Shown one piece after another: positions 32,867-43,507 of a stretch of DNA of 64,000 bases. The DNA is taken from the NCBI GenBank assembly GCA_036186865.1, contig AP025040.1, forward strand, positions 45,696,321 to 45,760,320, in the 5' to 3' direction. Source of the DNA: Eustoma russellianum (Eukaryota > Streptophyta > Magnoliopsida > Gentianales > Gentianaceae). The notes beneath the pieces were generated by a model. That model saw only the letters and a program-made list of their open reading frames with translations. It did no database searches and was not told where the DNA came from. Both the position numbers and the translations under genes were made by a program. Each line of letters starts with the position of its first letter. Within the stretch, counting starts at the first letter, position 1.

Positions 32867-35800
32867 ATGACGCTGGGACTGAGCAACGCGAATCCAGTGG
32901 TTCATGCTAAAAAAGAACGAGTTGCTCGCACCGCCGATGATCCTCACTCCGACGACGCCGTTGATCCTCTCGAGATTTATGATATCCTCCTTCTTCCTTT
33001 TTCTGATTTTCTAATTACATCTTGCTTCTTTTGCTTCTAATTTAACTCTCTATGCAAATTGTAGTCTAATCAGAGTCGTCTTCGCTTTTAATTAGCTGAG
33101 CTCTTGTTTTCATATTTAATTTCATCATTTTTATGAGTAAAAGGTGAGTTCATCAGAAGCACTGCGCTGATTTTTTTTTTCTCTGGTAAAATTACTGAAT
33201 CCTTTGGAGTACGGTTTTGATGATTGAATCTGAGCTTTTGTGGATCCTTGACTTTGAATTTTCGATTACATTATGTGAGAGATATAAGAGATCCGGAACA
33301 TCCTTACTCTTTGGAGCAGCTAAGCGTCCTGTCGGAAGAGTCCGTTACCGTCGACGAGAAGCTCGGCCGCATTCTGTGAGCATTTATTTTTAATTAATGC
33401 CTTCAGTCTGTTGAGCCTAATCTTCTTGTTAATTAAGCCTTCACTGATGAGTTAATTGAGCTGGCTTTTGCTTGGGTTTCTATGTTTAATTTATGAAATT
33501 TTGTTATGCTGTAAGACAGTAATCAGTGGTCTCTTAATACAAACTGATGGTCAATGTTTACATATATGTTGTTACAGAGCATTTAATCTTATTTGTTTCC
33601 ATTTAGAACGTAGTCTTAGACACTCTTCCTTGACTTTGGAATATGATGGAATAACAAGCTCCGTATGTTTGGTTCCGTACATTCGACCTCATACCTGCCA
33701 TAGGCGGTAGCCTCTAAGTCAATAGGTCAATGTTGTAGTATTCTATTTTTAGATAACTACTGGTGATATTTGCCACGTATTTATTTAAATGTTTGTCTTA
33801 ATTTATTGTGCAGAGAAAATATTAAGTTTGCCGTGTTGGTCCATTATGTTATGGCTAAGTGTGAAAAAAATTTCAAACACACACGGGACAAATTTTTTTC
33901 ATCTGGTTAATCCATTTACCAAATTGTTTTCATGTCCACCTTTATTATTTGTTTTTAGTAATCAGGTTAACCTGTAACTGGAACTGTCACATTAAAAGCT
34001 GATAATTTTGCGATTTCTTCTCAATTATCCATGCCATGCATGTATACCACGTATCAAACAAAGGGTTGACAGGTGACGTGTTCTGTGTGGGTGGGACTCA
34101 TCTTTTTTCTTCAGAACAGTGGGACCCATCTTGTATTAATCTCTTTTTTTTGGCTTATTTAAAAAAAAAAAGGGTCCCCAGGTCCTAGCTACTATGGCAA
34201 ATTGACTATTTAGATTTAATAACACACTAGTTAAATAAGATTACGAGGACATCATTGGAATGGTTGGGTTTAAAATAGTAAGATCCACCTATTTGTTTAG
34301 AGCATTACAGAATTTGCATACTAATAAGTTGCAAGGGTACAGCAGGAATTAATTTCTCGAAGTAAATGGGAAATTCAATTAGGAAGATGGATTTTCTTGG
34401 AACGTTTTGATGAATGATTTTAGAACTTTAATTGTGATCATGTTCTGTTGGTAATAGAGATTGCGGATGCCCAGAAAGGATGAATAAAAGTAACAATAAT
34501 CTATGAAAGTATCTGCATTGGCAGGAAATGTGATGTCTTGACATCGAAATTTAGAGACTAAAACCGTAGTTCTTCCGATTTCTTTTTTGGCATTGAGGAA
34601 TCTTTTCTTATTCCTGTGAATGACATGAGGGGGGCTTTGAATGAACACATCTGGTTGTTGCAACTTCTAACTTCAAACTCTACTGTGGCCCACCCGTGAC
34701 GCTTTTTTTTTTTCTGCTTCTTTCTTGGCGGAGTTAGCTTGTTTGATTGGGAGTATTTCCTCTTTTCACCCTGGAAGTGTGATGTCTTAACATCGGAATT
34801 TAGAGACAAGTTGAAAACTCATGCACTCTGTCTCTTGGAGAAGACCTAATTGAGTTTATTTTATTAACTTCCCAACTACCTCTTCGAGGTTATTGTAGGG
34901 CCCTTATCATATGGTAAATCGTACCACTGTCACTGTTTGACTCACACCGCCTGCTCGTATGTTAGTTTCATTAAAGGTTGTCACTTTGTTTAACATGGAC
35001 GCCTCTATATCTCTGCTTTCTCAATACTAACTCCTTCCCTTTTTGAAGGATAACTTTCACACCAACCATTCAACACTGCAGCATGGCGAATGTCATTGGT
35101 CTGTGCCTGAGAGAGAAGCTGAAAGACTGTTTCCCTGCAAATTTTAAGGTAGGTTTTTCTGTTTTATACCAGACTTTTTAACCTTGATGCTCGTATTGAT
35201 CGTTCACCGGCGCCTTGAGGCAAAAGAAGTTTGTCACTCCTTCCATTGTTTGTTATAACGAAGGGCCTTGGCAGTTGGCACAGCTAAACTCAACACAAAC
35301 ACTATTTTCGTGCTTCTTGATGCATGGTCACGTGGCTATTGCCTCTTGATTGCATGACTAAGTTTTTTGCGTCTTTATCCTGACATCTTTTAAAGATCAA
35401 GTTTTCATAGGGCAGATAACAGTATTATTAGGGGAACTTTTATAGTGATTGCACCCATGTATCCTCTTAAACACGTGTCTTATTGGTTATGTTAAATCTG
35501 TAATGTCAACCAAATACCAAAAGAAGTCCTCAGGTTGTTCTAGCTAAGTGCACAACCTTTAAAGCCTTGAGTCACTATATATACCACAACATCGTTACCC
35601 CATTACTTTAAAGGCTTCTGCCTATGGCGGAGTACGGAGGAATCGGATATATGCACTCATACCATGTGTTAGAAACACACAGAGGTTGTATCCCGATGAC
35701 CCCATAGTGATGTGTCAACCTATACCGATCAACTGCTACTTCACAATATAAGAAGCACAACCAATTTAGTGAATCATTTTGTTTTATTCCATCATATTCC

Positions 35801-36302
35801 AAAGTCAAGAAAGAGTGCGTCTTTGACTCCATTGAGTCGCTATATATATGTGGTTACTTATTCAAGCCTTGTAGAGGTTTGTGACGAATAGCAATTGTGT
35901 TCTCTGGTAAAAACAAGAGGTTGGATCTAAATAGAACCTGGCCCTCCTTATTTTGAGAACTGCTTTTATATCTCTGCTTTTTTTATTCAATTCTGCAGGT
36001 TGATATAAAAGTGGCGCCTGGATCTCATGCAAATGAAGAATCAGGTGGGTATAAAAAGCCGCACAGATAGTTCCCAGAAAGTACTACTGCTGTGTTTATT
36101 GTCATTTTAGTGCATATCCTTACCTGAACTAGCTTTCAATTACAAGTAGTCCATACAAGGCCATGACAGAGACATTTTTGCTTTTTTTTTTCCCCCTGCA
36201 GTTAATAAGCAATTAAACGATAAAGAAAGAGTTGCTGCAGCCCTGGAGAACCCGAACCTTCGCCAACTAGTGAACGACTGTCTTTATTCTAGTGAGCTCT
36301 GA
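32867..36302 (+). CDS. AEL1: MIP18/AE7-like cytosolic Fe-S cluster assembly protein (5 exons, AT-AC first intron)
   Basis: Exons 32867-32981, 33270-33375, 35049-35148, 35999-36044 and 36202-36302 join to 155 residues with no frame break. The product has the MIP18 (DUF59) fold signature: EIYDYVRDIRDPEHPYSLEQL, TFTPTIQHCSMANVIGLCL with the conserved Cys84, APGSHANEES and the C-terminal NKQLNDKERVAAALENPNL. The family (yeast Cia2, human CIAO2B, plant AE7) delivers Fe-S clusters to cytosolic and nuclear proteins in the CIA targeting complex. The MTLGLSNANPVVH start and LRQLVNDC end suggest the AE7-LIKE 1 branch, from memory of the family. Introns 2-4 are GT-AG. Intron 1 only keeps the frame and the family sequence if it begins ATATCC and ends AC, a U12 AT-AC intron. 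SINE copies sit in introns 2 and 3. Confidence 0.94.
33600..33735 (+). repeat. SINE-like repeat, TTG-tail family, internally deleted, in AE7-like intron 2
   Basis: It reads TTGACTTTGGAATATGATGGAA, then jumps to ACATTCGACCTCATACC, GCCATAGGCGGTAGCC and a short GTTGTAG end. This is the opposite orientation to most copies, with the middle of the family missing. Confidence 0.55.
35584..35833 (-). mobile_element. SINE-like repeat, TTG-tail family, in AE7-like intron 3
   Basis: A 250-bp copy is flanked by GAGTCACTATATATA (35569-35583) and GAGTCGCTATATATA (35834-35848), a 15-bp target duplication with one mismatch. It carries GGCGGAGTACGG, CATGTGTTAGAAACACAC and the AAGAAGCACAACCAATTTAG block. Confidence 0.8.
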
Positions 36303-37412
36303 TCTCCTCTATCCTTTGACTTCTAGCATATATCGAAATGTGTTATGCAGATGTTTGTGATGTATGAGAGTGTGGCTAGGTTTTTCTTGTATATTGTATA
36401 AAGCTCATCGAAGATCAGTCATATTCTAGTGTCATTCAGGTCGTGTTTCATGTTTTGGTGCTAATATAGATCGAAGAAGATTTCACTAAAAGAAAACTCC
36501 CGATAGAGAAATGAGAGAGGGGAAGTTTGGCTATCAAACACGACATTAGAAGTTGGGGTCCAGATTCTGGGAGCTAAAATGTAAAATCTGGAAGTGGGAC
36601 TAGTTAAAGTAGTCATGGTACTCAAGAATAATGCGAACGCGTAATTTATGGCAAATTTTGAGATAGTTCAAGAATCATTATATAACATTTTATTAAGTAT
36701 TTATTAACCAAGAAAAGATAACAAATGCAGGGATGGACTTGTATATTTTGTTTGCAACTATTCTGTTGACATGACATTTCGGGTTTTTTTTTTTTTTTTC
36801 GAACAAGGCATTTCGTATTTACGTATACCCTGTTTTTTTAAAGAATTGTGACTTTTTAGGCCATAATGATTTATTGGTCTTTCCTTAGTACCGTGCAATG
36901 AAATTAACTTGCTGGCATGATTGAAATAATGTTTAGTTTGAACAAAACATGATTCAAAACATTTGGCCCAATAAATTTAATATAAAAACTTGTCAATATT
37001 GACAATCAGAAATTTTATTGTGGTCATTGATCAACTAGTGTCCCAATAAAATGATAACAAAAAAGTTTTATATACATGCAAGTGATGGGTGATTGGCTAA
37101 AACAAAGAGCCAATAAATTTTCTGCACATTCCATTGGTCAATGAACAACTAATCATACTTGGTCATTGATCATCGTAAAATTTGTGATTGACAAAATGAT
37201 ATTTTCTGAATTCTCGGAACACTTTATTTAATCATGAGGTAACAAACGTTTACAAATGTCATTATTTTGTAGATAGTGTCATCGGAGTTCGAAGAGCATA
37301 ACTCAGATCAGTACATTGCATCATAGTAATCTCATAGCTTAGCTCACCAGCAAAACCATAAAAAATTAATGCTATTGTAGAACTATTGCACCAACTCCTG
37401 ACAGATGTATAC
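36303..37412. other. Intergenic stretch between the AE7-like and Sec14-like genes
   Basis: The two genes converge here, so both 3' UTRs should lie within it. The rest is AT-rich, with a T run near 36786 and no recognised element. Confidence 0.35.
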
Positions 37413-40251
37413 TCAGTTGGCGGGTGATGCAACACTATGAGGTGCAGCAGCAATCCCTGCACTGGAGTAGCCATTGGGTTCGTGTTCAAAACCCCAGTAG
37501 TTAGCCGTTTTTACATCCTCCTGAATCATCGATTTACCGAACTCTTCATGGTCATACTTCAAGGTTGCCGGACCTCCAAATTCGCTTGGAAGGTTGTCAG
37601 TGTCAAAGAAAGTCTTCATTAACTCCAAGCTCTTGGCATTTTTCGCATATACAAAATGTATTTTTTCTAGTGTTTTTGATTCTATGAAGTATTTGATGAC
37701 CTGCAGACATCTAGTTTGGTTAGCTAGACAAAAACCGGGTAAATCTAGAGACCCAATAAAATTACAGCTAATAGTGAAAAAAAAAAAAACATAGCAGTCG
37801 TAATGACCGGTGGGTAAATTTGGAAATGTTACGCGGATATATTAAGACTGCAATAGCTTGGGATGTCAGCACTGTCTCAAGCCCGTTTTACTACGTTATG
37901 TTGAGATATGGGTGTGGTTATTGTTACAAGCTAGAGAGTAGCGGCAACAACAACATCATTACGTCATTGCCTTATAAGCTTCCGCCTATGGCGGGGTATA
38001 GGAGGTCGGATGTCCGTAAGCATACCCATGTGTTAGAAACACACAGAGTTTAGTTTCCCGATAACCCATAATGAAAACTGTGTCAAACTGTGCCGATCAA
38101 CTGCAACTTTACAATATAAGAACCGCAACCAATTTAGTGAGCCATTTTGATTTATTCCATCATATTCCATGGTCAAGAAACACTGTGTCCTCCGCTCCCT
38201 GGGAAATGGAGTCAAGATGTGAAAATTAGAACTACCTTATCATGAATTTCAAAAGAGGTGATACCTTGTAAAATCCTTCAAAAACCTTTGGTGGATTGTG
38301 TAGTATAATCTACAGCTAGAGAGTAGCGTCAAGATGTGGAAATTAGAACTACCTTATCATGAATTCCAAAAGAGATGATACCTTGTAAAATCCTTCAAAA
38401 ATCTTTGGTGGATTGTGTAGTATAATCAGACCAAGTCTCTCTGGATAATGGTTCTGTAAGATATAAATGATTTGCCGGGCTGTCGATATTGGAACAACAT
38501 TCAGTGACCACCCAGTGAAGTCTATTAGCCATGACATCTGTTCCTGGTCTTCTGGCAAGTTAAGGATGGTTTTCTCAATAAGATAGACCAGATGTTTCAC
38601 ATTGCCCTCTGCATTTGTGCTATTCTGAAACCCACAACATAATCATTATGAACAAATGGGACAGAATACCAGATAATCTTTCAACATTATATATACAAAT
38701 GTCAAATCACCTGCTTTCCAGGCCTCATTATGAGGACAGTCCTCCCAAGCCGATCATGAAAATTCGCTTTTGATACTTTGCCTGTCTCACCTTCAAATGC
38801 TACTTCATGCTGCAATTGTGTCAAGGCATTAAGATGCTATTAAGAATATGTGACAACCACATCAAAAAGTCTCTACTTGCATTAATGTTCAATGGTTCAG
38901 CTTTGAGTTCTGAACACAACTACATTCACCATTAGTATTTCACATGTGCATATATAGACACATGAAATAAGTGATCAATACACGCGGTAAAGGGAGAGAG
39001 CAACATGTCATAGACAAGGTCAAATAGAAAGGCGAGAGCGTTCCCGGTGCACTAAAGCTCCCGCGTTTGGCAGCTTCCGGAAAGAGGCTGGATTGCTTCG
39101 CGATTTGATGTATCAGCCTTGTCCTACATTTTGTACAAAAGGCTTTTTCCGGAGCTCGAACCCGTGACCTTAAGATCACAAAGCAGCAACCTTACCAGTT
39201 ACTCCAAGCCCCGCCCTCAATCAAAGAGAAAGGCGAGGATCTAAACTATATATCTATATGCGTATCTTACATCTTACCAGATAAGAGTAGAATGACAAGG
39301 CGAGGATCTAAACTATAAATCTATATGCGTATCTTACACTTTGTGCAAAAGGCTTTTTCTGCGGCTCGAACTCGTGATGTCAAGGTCACAAAGCAGCAAC
39401 CTTACCAGTTACTCCAAGGTGGAGCTTTAGTGCACAGTGTCCGAAGAGGGGTCGGAACGCTTCGCAATCTGATGTATCAGCCTTATCTTACACTTTGTGC
39501 AAAAGGCTTTTTCTGCGGCTCGAACCCTTAATCTTAAAGTCACAAAGCAACAACCTTACCAGTTACTCCTAGGTGGAGCTTTAGTACACAAGGTTCGGAG
39601 AGGGGCCGGGTGGCTTCGTGATTTGATGTATCAGCCTTATCTTACACTTTATGCAAAATGCTTTTTTTGTGGCTCGAACCCGAGATCTCAAGATCACAAA
39701 GCAACAACCTTACCAGTTACTCCAAGGTCCGCCCTCAATCAAAGAGAAAGGCGAGGATATAAACTATAATATCTATATGCGTATCATACATCTTACCAGA
39801 TAAGAGTAGAATGACAAATGCAGGAACAATCTTACCGTTTATGAATCCATAAGTAAAAGACCATGCTTACCCAACGGATTTCTTCTGGCTTATACGTAGC
39901 CCGCCATTCAAGTGACTCTTCCAACATTTTCTTTGCCTTATCAACATTCCAGTTTCGAGCTACCAGGTATCTCCTCAAACATGCATCAGAACAGTACTTT
40001 AAGCTGCGCCCTGATAGAGTTCCCATCGCATCCCTTAGTTCTCTCACCTGCTTCAAAACAAGAATCCCATTTAAGGATAGGTGTTTATCTACAAGACTAC
40101 AGTGAGTGTAGGAAAAGAGCAATTAATTAAGTGAAATAATTTTATTTCTTTTTCCCCAATACTTTTCCCATTTTGTCGCAAATGTTACCTTGGCATCTTG
40201 TTCTGCACCATCATCCTCTACCTGATTCTGAGACTGCTTCCTCCAGAACAT
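37413..40251 (-). CDS. Sec14-like (CRAL-TRIO) phosphatidylinositol/phospholipid transfer protein, 5 exons
   Basis: Minus-strand exons 40251-40189, 40047-39871, 38809-38711, 38624-38382 and 37700-37413 join to 289 residues, all in phase 0 with GT-AG introns. The N-terminal CRAL-TRIO-N helices (CLRRYLVARNWNVDKAKKML, about 43-63) precede the lipid-binding domain with DRLGRTVLIMRPGKQ, WLIDFTGWSL, HYPERLGLIILHNPPKIF and a final segment through YDHEEFGKSM. The family moves or presents phosphatidylinositol and related lipids at membranes; this short plant type resembles soluble Arabidopsis Sec14-like proteins. The start gives MFWRKQSQNQ. An acceptor-like TTGTTTTAG just upstream suggests a 5' UTR intron. 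Intron 2 holds an SINE array. Intron 4 holds a second SINE and a duplicate of the end of exon 4. Confidence 0.94.
37926..38428. repeat. Direct duplication including the 3' end of Sec14-like exon 4
   Basis: Copy A is 37926-37943 plus 38212-38310, split by the SINE. Copy B is 38311-38428. Both share AGCTAGAGAGTAGCG, TCAAGATGTG and the exon end plus 5' splice site. In copy A, bases 38265-38309 mirror the last 45 nt of the real exon 4 (38382 upward). Confidence 0.85.
37944..38211 (-). mobile_element. SINE-like repeat, TTG-tail family, in Sec14-like intron 4
   Basis: CAACAACAACATCATTACGTC opens the copy, followed by TATGGCGGGGTATAGG, GGATGTCCGTAAGC and TGTTAGAAACACACAGAG. It interrupts one copy of a local duplication between AGTAGCG (to 37943) and TCAAGATGTG (from 38212), so it inserted after that duplication. 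No long target duplication was seen. Confidence 0.65.
39010..39215 (-). mobile_element. Au-like tRNA-derived SINE in Sec14-like intron 2
   Basis: On the minus strand it begins CTTGGAGTAACTGGTAAGG (box A-like), then GGTCACGGGTTCGAGCT (box B-like), AAGGCTGATACATC and CGGGAGCTTTAGTGCACCGG. The order and wording match the widespread angiosperm Au-type SINE as I recall it. Confidence 0.65.
39221..39815 (-). repeat. Head-to-tail array of Au-like SINE units with flanking duplication
   Basis: Three further SINE units follow: a partial one at about 39334-39417, then 39418-39572 and 39573-39730. The last two share the start GGTGGAGCTTTAGT at a spacing of about 156 bp. The array is bracketed by copies of AAAGAGAAAGGCGAGGAT and TTACCAGATAAGAGTAGAATGACAA (39221-39300 and 39740-39815). 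All units lie in one intron and face the same way as the host gene. Confidence 0.7.
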
Positions 40252-41450
40252 GGTTACTTCGATGGCTAAAACAAAATACAGAATATCCAATAATTAAACT
40301 TATGAGATGGGATAATTATTGTGTTGCACAGTATCAAAAGGCGCTTTTTCAATCCCCAAATCACAAGATAAATGATTTGCTTATTCTTTTCTGATGTCTC
40401 GTTTCTACATTCAAATGGATATGTATTAAGTAGTGACTCGTAAAATTCCCGGTAACAAATTCTTACCTAAAATCCAGTACAACAATTGTCTCCTGTTAAC
40501 TCCAAATATTCTTTCCTTTAGAAATAGATTCAACGACATACCCTTCCTTAATTCTAGAATATAATAAAGCAAAATGACTTACTAAGAATATAACAGAATA
40601 AAGCAAAATAACTCACTAAATTGGCTGCGCTTCTTATATAGTGAAGGATCAGTTGATCGACATAGTTTGACGCTCATTATGGGGTGATCGAAAAACAAAC
40701 TCTGTGTATTTTTGACAAATGGATATGATTGCGTTCATTCGACTCTCATACCCCACCATAGACGAAAGCCTCTAAGACAATGAGATGTAACTTCAAATAT
40801 GTTTAAAATCTAAAACTAACAGATGAAGATGTGGATTATTATTGTTGTTATCTTCTTGACCATTAATGTGTATTTTCTTAGGATTACTAGTTGAAGCTAG
40901 ATTGGGAAAATCGCAGCTAAATTCCAAAAGCCACTTGTCTTCTCTTGATTTTCTTGATGAAATGACAGAACATGCCCCCATTCTTTTGTGGTTGCTCTTC
41001 CTCAACATTTCAAGTCATCCTATTTAGTCATCAACTTTTTCACATCCAAATACTTTTAATTTTAAACCAGTGAAACATTATTTCACCAACAATCAGATAA
41101 ATAGTGTTCTTGAAAGGAATTAATGGTGCAGCTGCAGCCCGTCAAAATGCAGTTTGACTTCAGTAATGCAAGTAGTTTTTGTATGCCATTAGTTATTACT
41201 GATTTTTATTGTGTACGGAGAAATTAGGAACTCGATCTGATAAAGGTAGTATATATTTAGAAATTAATCGTTAAAAAATTAACATTAAAAACTATTATCT
41301 TACCAAGATATTATCTCCGTCTTCAAATATAAATCCATTTTGATTTTTTAATATAATGTAATTTACCATCTGCAATTATATTTTGAGATGGAGTCAATAA
41401 GACTCACAAAACAAAAACTGTGCATGTCATGTTTTTTGCTGAAAAATCCA
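40252..41450 (-). other. Upstream region of the Sec14-like gene with one SINE-like copy
   Basis: Bases 40586-40790 hold a TTG-tail family copy on the plus strand (ACTCACTAAATTGGCTGCGC through CCACCATAGACGAAAGCCTC). The remainder is AT-rich with no recognised gene. It may be part of a long 5' UTR intron of the Sec14-like gene. Confidence 0.45.
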
Positions 41451-41459
41451 ATTTCCAAT

Positions 41460-41644
41460 GGGGTGGGATCCTCTCACCCCCCTCAATATTACCCCCCATG
41501 TGACCGCCCGCCACGTGGCACGAGAGGGGGGTGGTAAGGCTAGGTGGGGGTCATCTGCACCCAGCCTCACCACCCTCCTCCCCTGCCACGTGGCAGGGGG
41601 TCATTTGTTACCCCCCAAAATGGGGGGTGAGGAGATCCGGTCTC
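41460..41644. mobile_element. Mutator-type foldback MITE, copy 5
   Basis: 185 bp flanked by ATTTCCAAT at 41451-41459 and 41645-41653, an exact 9-bp duplication. The arms GGGATCCTCTCACCCCCCTC and GGGGGGTGAGGAGATCC are inverted, with CGCCACGTGGCA and CTGCCACGTGGCAG inside. It is G/C-richer than the other copies. Confidence 0.88.
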
Positions 41645-41812
41645 ATTTCCAATATGTAAGATTACAATCTTTTATACTGATCGAGGGAGGGCATTTATGT
41701 GAAGGACATTGATAACAACGGAAATAATTGACCTAATACTTCGTTTCAGGCATGAAATATATTTAATACATTTATAGTCTACAACATGTTAATTTGACGG
41801 GCTAATATGTTG

Positions 41813-41995
41813 GGGTTAGGATCCCTCACCCTAAATCCCTCACCCCACGCGTCACCTTGCGACACGTGGCAGTAGAGGTGGGTGGTGAGGCTAGACGCGG
41901 GTCATCTTCATCTAGTCTCACTACCTACCTCTGCTGTCACGTGGCGCGCGGTGACGCGTAGGGTGAGAGGAAAGTGGGTGAGGTGATCTCATCCC
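41813..41995. mobile_element. Mutator-type foldback MITE, copy 6
   Basis: 183 bp flanked by AATATGTTG at 41804-41812 and 41996-42004, an exact 9-bp duplication. The arms GGGTTAGGATCCCTCACCC and (reverse complement) GGGATGAGATCACCTCACCC are inverted. CGCGTCACCTTGCGACACGT mirrors the right-side ACGTGGCGCGCGGTGACGCG. Confidence 0.9.
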
Positions 41996-42084
41996 AATAT
42001 GTTGTCCCTTCTAAAAGATTATTCTCCAATTTGGTGCAGTGCCACTTACGTAGAACGCCTACAGTATTTAAGTTTATATGGCAA

Positions 42085-42910
42085 CGTAGGCTGGTGTTGT
42101 GCGACAAAAATTTCCCAACTAAATTAAAGAAAAAATTCTATAAGGTGGCAGTACGGCCGACAATATTATATGGAACAGACTGCTGGCCCATCAAGAAGAC
42201 ACAGTCGCAAAAGATGGAACTGGCAAAGATGAGGATGATGAGGTGGATATGTGGGCATACAAAGATAGATCAAATAAGAAATGAGGTCTTTAGGGAAAGA
42301 TTATGGATGACTAATATAGCAGATAAGATAAGAGATGCGAGACTGAGATGGTTTGGGCATGTCAAGAGGAGACAGACAAGAGCGTCTGTCAGAGCATTTG
42401 AAAGCCTCATTGTAGAGGGAAAGATGAGTAAATGTATGTCCAAACTGACTTAGGATGAACAAATTAGACATGACCTACTAGATTTGCATCTCTCTGAAAA
42501 CATGGTCCAGGATAGGAGTTATGGAGGCGGAAGATTAAAGTCAAATAGATTTAGGCAAGACATAGGACACCTTAGAGTATACTTAAAGATTTAAATCCTC
42601 TCTACACTTTAGGTTGACTATATTTTTTTTGTTTTTGTCTTTGTCTTTCATTATTTATGCATATACACGATTATGACTATTTTAATATCGGAAGTGTTCT
42701 ATTTGTGTTTCCTTCACTGGTATACTAACACACCATATTCCTGTTATTGTGTCATCTATGCATGTACATATAGGGTCGGGAGTTTCACTAGAAGCAAATT
42801 CTCTATCTTTTGGAATGGAGGTATTGCTTATTTACCCCTCACCTCTCTAGACCTTAACGGTAACTTTTATTATCGTTGTGATATAGTGGATATAATGGTT
42901 GTTGTTGATG
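42085..42910 (+). mobile_element. 5'-truncated RTE-type LINE, 3' end
   Basis: The plus strand reads VLCDKNFPTKLKKKFYKVAV, RPTILYGTDCW, then RMMRWICGHTKIDQIRNEVF and RLRWFGHVKRRQTRASVRAF. These are the same segments as the 7528-8986 LINE but with a longer open frame. The untranslated tail follows (TTCACTAGAAGCAAATTCTC, GACCTTAACGG) and ends in a TTG-rich tract near 42900. Confidence 0.8.
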
Positions 42911-43507
42911 TTGTGGATATTGTGTCATGACTTTGAGATTCTCTCAAAATTGTCGTATGATTATTTACTTGGTCCATCAATGAGTCCTTTTCCTTTCCTT
43001 CACCTAACAAGGAAAAGATTCCAATCATTTATACGAAAGTCTAATTAGAACTTTAGCTGAGTAAGACATGTCATTCATGGGATCATCAATGCATTCTATT
43101 GATTTGACATATCATTATTTATTTCCAACCAGCTGTCTATCCATTAGTTTAAGCATCCAGATGTTGTTGATATTTATCTCATTATAAGAAGATTTTCCGT
43201 CATCTTATTATTTTTCATTCTAAAATTCACCAATCAATTAGATCACCGGTAAGGTAATTGTCCAAATTTTATAAACGCCATGGGTTTACAATTACAACAA
43301 TAACACATGCTCAACATATCCCAATAGCAACAAAAGATATCGTTAATGTGTATGTAAAGGAAAGAAAAGAATTGGTCAAAGATTCATATAACTTTGGGAA
43401 CAGATGGAGCCGTTCACTTTGAACGTAGAGCTACTCGAGAAAACGTAGAAAAGTAAGCAGTTAGAAATCTCGCCACGCTCGCATAAAATAAATACTAGGA
43501 AAGAAAT
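42911..43507. other. Gene-free stretch with a possible LINE tail fragment
   Basis: CATATCCCAATAGCAACAAAAGATATCG near 43315 resembles the RTE tail. Otherwise nothing was recognised. Confidence 0.35.

Noticed and set aside
39325..39769. Overlapping plus-strand frames with repeated FCGSNP/AARTR words
   Set aside because: They are antisense readings through the tandem SINE units; the repetition comes from the repeat array, not from a protein.
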